Assembly (NCBI RefSeq): GCF_042477335.2 | Contig: NC_091247.1 | Coordinates: 13,617,001 to 13,681,000, forward strand | Source of the DNA: Ovis canadensis | Taxonomy: Eukaryota > Chordata > Mammalia > Artiodactyla > Bovidae | Length of the DNA stretch: 64,000 bases | Reading direction: 5' to 3' | Shown: piece by piece, positions 56,734-64,000 of the stretch | Layout of the letters: every line of letters begins with the position of its first letter | Position numbering within the stretch: the first letter of the stretch is position 1 | Notes under the pieces: model-generated | What the model saw: the letters and a program-made list of their open reading frames with translations, nothing else | Databases searched by the model: none | Told to the model about the DNA's origin: nothing | Made by a program: the position numbers and the translations under genes

Positions 56734-59700
56734 GTGCAAGTTGGTCAGGACAAGCTTCCTTCTGGACTGGGGTCTCAAGGTGAGAGACTGAAATCCCATC
56801 ATTCCCCACCCGCCATACCACCCCTCCTCTGAGGGGCATTTCTGCTTATGGCCTTAATCCAGGCACTGAGGGCCCAAGGGTGTGAAGTGACTGTGGATTT
56901 GTGGGTATGGGCTGCAGCCTGTGTGTATGTGAGGGCAGGGCTGTCATTGTGTGGTGTGTAACCAGAGTGTGACCTCTCCCCTCCACTGTCCTTACTCTTC
57001 ACTGGCCAGGGCAGGAAGCAGAGGTTAGGGTCCCTGCTCTAGGCCTGACTCCAGTTGGTAAAGAAACAAGCCAGCTGCCCTTTCAGGGCTCCTTGTGTTC
57101 ATCAGTGGGCCAGGACAGCCTGGGGAACCCAGCTGGCCTCTTCCCGCAGAGTAAGGCAGGCCTGGCCCCCTCTCCTGGTTCCCTGGTGGCAGCAGACCCG
57201 CCAGCCTGTGAGCCACTTGCTCACATGTCTGTGCTGCTTCTCCAGCCCCAGCTCATGCCCAAAGCTGGACCAAGCCTCCTTGGTTGATGCGCTTTCCTAG
57301 ATCTTCAAGGGTTGGTCAAAACTCAGATTCTGACCCTACTGTTCAAAGCCTCCATTGCCTTCCTTTCCACAGCAGTGGGATGAAGAATGAGATATCCAGC
57401 TATCATGGACACCAGACTCCATGAGGCCAGCCCTGAATCACTGTGTGACCTCAGGCAAATCACTGCATCTCTCTGCCCTTAGTATCCTCCTACCAGGGTA
57501 TCTCTCTGAGCTGCCAAGAAGGCCAGTGAAGGGAGGAAGCCTCAGCAGAGGCTCGCTAAAGGGTAGGTGCTATGAGTGTCACCATTGGCAGGGTGGCGGG
57601 GGCATTCCGCCCTGATGGCATTTCCTCAGACAGCTTGGGGAGCAAGAATGGGGCTGGGCCATTTCTGGGCTGCAGGTTCTAAGCACTAATCCTTTTCTAG
57701 TGACAATAGCCCCCAAAGCAAAACTAAAACAGATTTTTGGTTAAAAAAATAGAGCGAATAAAGGCTCACATTCCCTGGGATGAGAGAATTGTGACTTTTC
57801 TGATTGTTTCTCCCCCAGCCAGGTCTCCCTGCAGGCATAACTCATCCCTGGCAGCCCCACCTGTAACAAAAATAATGAAACCCACAAAAAGGGAGAGAAA
57901 AAAGCAGGCAGAGCACCAGGCAGGGACTATTGTCTGCTCTGAGCGGCAGTGGGGGCTCTGGATGGCTGCTGGAAGTGAGCTCTTCCTGGAGAGAGTATGG
58001 TAGCGTGGAAGGCAGAGCTCCCTCTCTAGATTGGGGCTCAGGGAAGGGCCTAGCACTCAGATTCTCTGGCCCTCTGTTTCCTGAAACCCAAGATCAAGGG
58101 TCTGATGGGAAATGGGCTGGAGCACTCACCCCAAAGACAGGCCAAGATTTCTGAACAGGATGCGGGGAGGGAGGAAGTGGCCAAGACCCCACTGGTAGCT
58201 TCTGAGGTCCTCTGACCTTATTCCCCAGGGAAGGGCTTCCTCTTGGTTCTATCTGCTATCTTGCCCTTCCCTGACACTGGTCTGTAGACTCCTCTTCTAT
58301 CTTCTTTGGCAGAGCTGGTAGCACTGGGGGCTCAGGAAGCTAGATGTTAGGAAAGCACTCCAAGCTCACCAGAGCAGGAGGCAGGTGGCTGTGCCTGGGT
58401 GGGATAGAGTCTGGAGAGCCATTGCTGCTCCTGGCTTTGTTGGAAGGAATTGGCTTTCCACTGGCTGTGCGCCCTCTGAGTTCACTGGACCTCTCTGCCT
58501 CAGTTTCTGCAACTCACCATCCAAACAGGGACCTCACCACCCCTTGTGGCTTCAGTCGGATTCCCACCTCCCCTCACTCCCTGAGTCCTAGCAGAAAAAA
58601 AATTTTTTTCCACCAGGGAAATGTGTGATGCTTTTAACTTCTTCACTTTTTGGGTTAAGACCGTTTTGCTTTCTATTTGCTTCCAAGAAGTTGGCGGGGG
58701 GGGGGGGGGGGGGGGGGAGTCCTGTGAGGGAGGGTGGGAAGATAGCATAGCGTTCCTTTCTGGGGGATTCATTTCTCAACAATCAAAACCCCAGACAGGG
58801 GACTTCTCTGGTGGTCCAGAGGCTAAGACTCCGTGTTTCCAATGCAGGGGACCTGGGTTAGATCCCTGGTCAGGGAGCTAGATCCCCCATGCTGCAATTA
58901 AGACCCAGTACAGTCAAATAAATAAATATTTTTTTTAAAAAATAAACCAACCAGACAGCTTCCTCCCACCCACCGACCTGTGGCTGCTGCCCCCACATGG
59001 ACTGATCTCCAGTGCCCCTCTGGCCCCTCCCCTCCTAAGTGTCATACCTATTGTAGACTGGGGGAGACAGTGCCCCAAGAGAATGGAGAATGCGTCCCAC
59101 CAGTGAGAGAGTGGAAGAGGACAGGACCGAAGATGCTGTCCAGAGACCTTACAAAGCGCTTCTCTAAGCTGGGAACTGTGTTAACCCTTTACATCTCCTT
59201 GCTTTATCTCATTGAATCCTCCCATCCACCCTATGAGTAGGTAATTGTCATAACCCCTACATTATAGGAGGGGCAGCTGAGGCCCTGAGTGGTGAGGTCA
59301 ACTTGGATAACCCTCACGGCTGTCTGACTTACCATCCTTATGTCTAAATATTTGGCACTCTTCTTCTGTAGCTGAGCTACCTCAGCAACCTGCTGCCTGT
59401 GCAAGGTGGGGCATATGGAATGGCAAAGACCACACCCACCCACCCCTGCTGGCCCTAAGACTCCCTACCTGGCTAGCAGGCTTCCCACAGGCAGTGCCCT
59501 CTGTGCTCTGACTGACTGTCCCTGGGTGGGCCCTGGGAGTACTAGGGCAGGAGTGAACTCAGAGTCCCAGTGACTGGAGGTTCAGGTCACAAGGTCCTTA
59601 GCCCTCTTGTTTCCTGACCATGGGTGTGGGGAGTAAAGGGTTAACTACCTCTTCTTGCGTTGACTGGGGTGGGGTTCAGAGAGTGCCCGGGGCTGGGCCT

Positions 59701-62700
59701 GGGAAGGAGGGCTGCCCACAAGGGTTCCTGTCCTCCACTTGGCCCTAGTGACTTAGGACAAGCCTGCTGGCTTCTCTTCCTCGTTTCCCCTTGAACCCAA
59801 GCTCTGACCACACACTCCAGCGGGGGAATCCCACCCCCTCCCCCGGACCCCGAGAGTCCCCGGGGAGGCTCAGAGCTGCGAAGCGGCCCCCCACCGCGGC
59901 TGAGAGCAGCCCAGAGGCCGCCAGCTGTTGGGGGACAGATGTTGGGGGAGCTGAGAGAGGCGTTCGGGGAGGGGCTTGGGCTGGGACCTCCGAGGAGTGG
60001 GGCGCTTTAACCTCTTAAATGCTGGATCTGTTGTTTTCGGCTTCTTTTCCTGTGGGTTTGCAAAGCAGGGAAGAAGCAGAAGGCATAGAGCCACCACCCC
60101 CGGCCCCCACCTCCCGCGCAATTTGTTTGCCTCATAGAATCTCTTCTCTAGGGCCCTCAAGTGAGCGTCCCGAACGCAAAACAAGCGAACACTGGTTTTG
60201 AGTGTCAACGCCTTGTCTCACTAGTTTCTTAACATTGGCCCTCCCACTCTGAGCTCCGGTTTCCAGGAAAGGAGTAGCTTAGCAATGAGGACAGGAGTCG
60301 TAGTGAAACTCCGATGGGCTCTTTCGTTGAGGCTCATTCACGCAACAAATAACTGCTGGGCTCCTACTCGGCATCCAGGAGAGACAGGCCGAGAGAGCTA
60401 GCTTGATTCCGTCCCTGGCGCACAGCTCCCTCCGCAAAGCCACGAGTACCCAGATGTCTGCGTTCCCGGCTTCAGCGGAGAGAGGGCAAGGCGGTGAGCG
60501 GCACCCACTCCACTCCTTGCAGCAGCTGCCAGGCTGTGCTTCCTACCTCCGACACCTCTCCATTCCCAAAGCGTCTCTGTGCTTTGCGCCTTTACCCCGT
60601 GGCGCGCGCGGGACCCAGGGTGGGGCGCGGACAAGGCAGGGGGGAGGCGGGCAGTGGCCGCGCCCCCTAATCCCTTTGGCGCTCCCTTCGCAGCTCTCGA
60701 ACACCCCTTTCTTGAAGTTTCGTTGTCTCTGCCGCCGATTTCGCTGCTTCCGGAATTCGGCGGCTCGGGCCTCGCTGCCCGCCTGGGAAAGGAGTCTGTC
60801 GGTTTGTCAGAGCCTGGATCCGTAAGCCTCCTGGTGCCCCTTGTTTATGCCACCTTCCCCGAGTGGGGGACACGCTTCAGGAGCCGCCCGAAACGCATCC
60901 CAAACTGCAAAATGACCCCCACCCCCATCCGAGGATCTAAACGCGAGGATGGTTTCATTGACTGGGCGGAGACACGACGCGCGCAGGGAAATCCTAGAGC
61001 TGGGGACAGCTCCCGGCATTTGGGGTGATACGAGATGGCAAGTAAAGTTGCTGAAAGGTCACCTGCGGTTCCCGCCTTAGAACAAGGGGATGGGGCTCTG
61101 CGAGCGGCCAATGGAGGCGCAGAACGCGCCCGGCCTCGTGGACTCGTGGAGCGGCAAGATCAGGGATGCGCGAGGAGTCTTGGAAGCGTCCTGGCGGAAA
61201 ACGATGAATCCCGCACAGCCAAGCGCCAAGATCCAGGAATTTAAACTCCGGTTCTGCGCACCGATCCCGGAACACGGAAACCGCTGGCTGGAGACACAAT
61301 AGGTCTCGCCTGCATCTCGAGGCCGGGACCTTCCTCTACCGTCTCTTTCAGGCTCCCTCTACCCGAGCCTGCGGAGGCCTCAGGCCCTGCGCGAGGGAGT
61401 TTCCTGGACCCAAGGATCGGAGTGGGGATGCGATGCAGTCAAACCAGGCCCCTTTTCTGTTCATACCACCGGGTTTCAACTCTACGCATCTCCAGTCCTG
61501 CTGCTTCCGCAGGTTCTAGGGGATTTTTTGCACGTCGAAAGGGACCTCAACCCATGTTCCACTGTAAGGCTCGGACACTCCGTGTCGTCTTGCACAAGTC
61601 ACTTGTCCACCTTGAACGTCCGATCCTACGTGTGCAAATTGGGTGTCAGAGTCCCCACTTCACATGGCTGCGGCGAGGGGGAGGCAAGGAAAAAGTTGCG
61701 GCCCAGAACCCTGGAGCGCAGCAAGGGTTCTGCACCCGGCTGGCCCTTCCTTCTTCTTCCTTTCAGGGGCCAGGAAGTTCTCCCAGTCTGGAGCCGGGCA
61801 GCAGAATTCGGAATCGGCCCCTCGACGGGAGCAGACTAAAATGAGCAAAATGATTTCCTCTCTTCTTTACTTAAGGGTTGGAAACGGAGACTGTGCTGTG
61901 CTGGGGAAGCCGAATTTCCGGGGTGGGGAACCACTTCTGTCTGTTTGAGAGATGGTTGACTCGGCCAAGGCGCGCAGAGCGGCCTGAGCGAACCCCGCGG
62001 CCGCCGACGGGGTCCCCTAGAGCCCCTTTTCTGAGAGAGCAGCGTGGCACTGGAGGGACGCCGTAGACGGTGCTGGCCAAGGCCTCCGCTCCTGTACTCA
62101 GTTCAACCCGAGACCGTTTATTCAACCGGCAGTTGTTTGTGTTTGCCAAGGCAGGCGAGGCTGTAACCAGAGCGCATTTGCTAGGCTGGTTCCTGCGCGC
62201 TCTCAAGGCGCTTCCAGTGCTCTTTTGGGTGGAAATGTGCCTCTGGGGACACAGAGGGAAATCTTCTAGATCCTTTCCCAGGAATGCTGGGGTGGAAGGG
62301 AGAGCCAAGAAACCCGACTTTTACAAGTCGATGTGTTCAGTGCTGAGAAGGTGGTCCTGGGAGCCGTGGAACTAGGAGTGGGAGGTCCGCGGCGGTGGGA
62401 AGAGGAAACAAGTTTGTGCGAAAGCCTGGGGAGTGGGGAGTGCTTCAGAGGGGTCATAAGACCTGGGACCAGCTACCGTCGTGGCTGACTCGGGCTCATG
62501 CTTGGGTGTGGGGTGAGGGATCTTGAGGAAGGTTAGGGAGGAGATGAGCCAAGAGAGGATGTGGTCTGTTGAGCTCTGTCAACTCCAAGGATCTTGGACC
62601 AGATCCTGAACGTAGAGTGGAGCCACCAGAGGATTTTAAGCTGGGTAGGGGACAGCAAAAAGCATCCATGCTGGAAACTTCCCTGTAGCCACTGTGTGGA

Positions 62701-64000
62701 GGCTGAGTTGGCCAGGGTGGCACTGGAAACAGGCTTAAAGATTGGCAGTGAGGGGTGCATGATGGGAGCAAGGCTTAAGAAAGCAGCGGTGGCTATGGAG
62801 AGGAAGAGATGCGTCCCAGAGATACTTTGGAAAGGGAACCTACAGTGTCTGATGAGTTGAGGAGAAGGAGGGGTGGTTGATTTAGGTTTCTAAGCTTGAG
62901 GGGCTAGATGAGTGGGGTCATCATTCCCTGAAAAAGAGTGTGTACCAGACGGTCGGCGCAGGGTCACTGGGTGAGTCATCATCCACTTGAAGAAAAGACT
63001 TTCCCTGGTGCTCCCGGGCCAGGCCTTGGGCTGACTTCTGGGACAGGGTAAGCAGATTCTGCTGCTTCCTAGAGGGGCTCCCAGTCCCGTGGTGGTGGAG
63101 GCAGCCACACCAGAAAGTGGGAGGGCGAAGGGGAAACGGAAGGGGAAAGCTTGAGAGAGTGAGGCGTTTGATCTGGGCTTTTCTCTCTTGTTCAAATGAC
63201 ACAGGGCTCCGGAGTCTGAGACTAGCTCCTTACTGAATAGACTGCAAAGCACTAAACCAACAGCACTAACCATTGCTGTTGTCACCTAGTTCAGCTCAGG
63301 GCAAGAAAATGAGAACTCAGAGAAGCTAAACCCTGTGTCCAAGGTCACAAAGCCAGTAAGTGCATACCCATCTATGCTTTCAAGAAACTCTCAAATTTCT
63401 CTACAGCTGGGTTACAGTTTATTCTTCTCAAGAGTCAGACTGGCTAGGGCTTCTCTCTTTGCAAGCTGTGTGACCTTGTGCCAATTACTCTACCTCTCTG
63501 GTCCCCATTTTCCTCATTTGCAAAATGAAGATTAATTGGGACAATCAACAAAAAACACTTAGAGTCTTGCTTGGCAAGTGGTAAGTGCTCATAAATTTGC
63601 CAAATTTTTGCTATTATTATATTTCCCCTGTATTTTATTGAGCAAAGTAATGTTATATACAAATTAAGTGATCATGGTGGAATATTTGAAAAACTCAGAA
63701 AAGCACCAAGAAGAAAGTAAGAAACCACCCACCAGCTCACCTTCCAGGTGGGACTTGGCTGCAGGGGATGGTGAATCCAGACAAAGGGAAATGCACGAGT
63801 GAAGTCCTTCGGAACCGGGTGCGGCGGAGAGGCTGGGGTTTGGATGGCTGGTCTGAGCCTCACCATCCCTTTCCTCCCCTCCCCCCCTTGTGCCACAGCC
63901 GATTCGGGACCAAGTGCGCTCGGTGCGGCCGACAGATCTACGCCAGCGACTGGGTCCGGCGGGCGCGCGGCAATGCCTACCACCTGGCCTGTTTCGCCTG
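52721..64000 (+). CDS. LHX6: LIM homeobox protein 6, 5' half of gene (partial)
   Basis: LHX6 is a LIM-homeodomain transcription factor needed for the identity and migration of cortical interneurons from the medial ganglionic eminence; it also acts in craniofacial and tooth tissue. Exons 52721-52804, 53955-54026, 54416-54598, 54959-55080 and 63899 to the edge splice in frame. The product starts [10 protein letters not shown], matching the long human isoform. A Ser/Pro/Ala-rich stretch leads to LIM1, with zinc ligands C99, C102, H120, C123, C126, C129, C148 and D151. LIM2 begins with C160, C163, H182, C185 and C188. The rest of LIM2, the homeodomain and the tail lie beyond 64000. An internal start at 53958 would give the shorter MAQPGSGC form. 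Gene identity is very secure; the choice of N-terminus is less so. Confidence 0.95.
53864..53870 (+). promoter_or_regulatory. LHX6: TATA box of internal LHX6 promoter
   Basis: TATATAA lies in GC-rich DNA 94 bp before the ATG at 53958. Transcription would start around 53895 and give a 5' UTR of about 60 nt reading straight into exon 2. This fits the short human isoform that starts at this ATG. Confidence 0.65.
53955..54026 (+). CDS. LHX6: LHX6 exon 2 with internal start codon
   Basis: Acceptor ctcccccag precedes GTG ATG GCC. The exon has 24 codons ([10 protein letters not shown] to TAPPAM) and donor gtgagttc. ATG at 53958 has G at -3 and +4, a strong context, and begins the short isoform known from human. 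It is Met30 when joined to exon 1. Confidence 0.92.
54416..54598 (+). CDS. LHX6: LHX6 exon 3: Ser/Pro-rich linker and first LIM1 ligands
   Basis: Acceptor cccacggcag and donor gtgaga bound 61 codons. It reads [10 protein letters not shown], a Ser/Pro/Thr-rich part, then [11 protein letters not shown], giving the first zinc pair C99 and C102. Confidence 0.95.
54959..55080 (+). CDS. LHX6: LHX6 exon 4: rest of LIM1
   Basis: Acceptor cctccccag and donor gtaggc bound 122 nt. It encodes [16 protein letters not shown] to [10 protein letters not shown], completing LIM1. The final Ser codon is split to exon 5. Confidence 0.96.
55280..55790 (+). repeat. LHX6: Degenerate 6-bp periodic GC-rich tract
   Basis: The sequence can be cut into hexamers resembling ctggct, ctggtc or ggctcc over several hundred bases, with much drift. 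It looks like a decayed microsatellite or minisatellite. Confidence 0.55.
56691..56732 (+). repeat. (GT)21 microsatellite
   Basis: An uninterrupted GT run of about 42 bp in LHX6 intron 4, long enough to be length-variable. Confidence 0.95.
58696..58717 (+). repeat. G22 homopolymer
   Basis: 22 consecutive G after ttggc in LHX6 intron 4. Its length may be affected by sequencing error. Confidence 0.85.
58799..58925 (+). mobile_element. LHX6: CHR-2 SINE in LHX6 intron 4
   Basis: It starts ggggacttctctggtggtcc and has an AAATAAATA tail. Near-identical flanks containing ccagacag lie just before it and at about 58951-58958. It is the only clear SINE between 52400 and 63900. Confidence 0.85.
63899..64000 (+). 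CDS. LHX6: LHX6 exon 5: start of LIM2 (cut by window edge)
   Basis: Acceptor cttgtgccacag is followed by codons for [18 protein letters not shown] through HLACFAC, the N-terminal half of LIM2. The window ends inside the exon, two bases into the C188 codon. Confidence 0.95.

Larger units (their letters stand above)
55081..63898. other. LHX6: LHX6 intron 4
   Basis: It starts with a degenerate 6-bp periodic GC-rich tract, then (GT)21 at 56691, G22 at 58696 and one CHR-2 SINE at 58799. CpG-rich patches lie at about 59800-60150, 60580-61250 and 61940-62060. MIR traces are near 57420, 59150 and 63310-63600. No coding exon is seen. Confidence 0.75.

Noticed and set aside
1..64000. CRISPR array, prokaryotic operon or phage-like system
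   Set aside because: No spaced identical direct repeats; SINEs, splice sites and gene content are clearly mammalian.
1..64000. Endogenous retrovirus or LTR
   Set aside because: No paired LTRs and no gag, pol or env-like frames were recognised; the only reverse-transcriptase frames are BovB LINE.

Overview
This is nuclear DNA from a ruminant, most likely a bovid. It carries Bov-tA, Bov-A and CHR-2 SINEs, and BovB LINE copies that still have target-site duplications. It also holds ancient MIR, L2, L1 and hAT relics. Coding exons are short and bounded by GT/AG splice sites, so most long open frames here are chance frames in GC-rich or repeat DNA. Species cannot be fixed from sequence alone.

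Three genes are recognisable, in the order MRRF (minus strand), RBM18 (plus) and LHX6 (plus). This is the LHX6-RBM18-MRRF neighbourhood known from human 9q33, seen in reverse. (1) Positions 1-20100 hold the 5' half of MRRF, the mitochondrial ribosome recycling factor: a non-coding first exon and three coding exons giving residues 1-153. The rest lies beyond the left edge. (2) Around 20030-20262 is a very compact CpG-rich head-to-head promoter shared by MRRF and RBM18, with a consensus CRE inside an imperfect 35-bp tandem duplication. (3) Positions 20150-43800 hold RBM18 complete: a non-coding first exon, five coding exons encoding 190 residues with one RRM, and a 3' UTR ending near an AATAAA at 43779. 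(4) Positions 43800-52370 are intergenic, made of old repeats and GT-rich low-complexity DNA. (5) From about 52370 to the right edge is the 5' half of LHX6, the LIM-homeobox factor of forebrain interneurons. Four coding exons and the start of a fifth give LIM1 and the start of LIM2; the homeodomain lies outside. A TATA box just before exon 2 supports a second, internal promoter.

MRRF and RBM18 share a housekeeping-type promoter. LHX6 is a developmental regulator with CpG-dense first exons and a large CpG-rich fourth intron. The three genes have no evident shared pathway; what links them is conserved synteny.

I found no undescribed gene system. The best leads are regulatory: the duplicated CRE cassette, the RBM18 upstream ORF, the internal LHX6 TATA promoter with a nearby TALE/homeodomain motif cluster, an open in-frame extension upstream of the LHX6 start, and a degenerate 6-bp periodic tract in LHX6 intron 4. 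Several mobile-element insertions can be resolved to exact target-site duplications.
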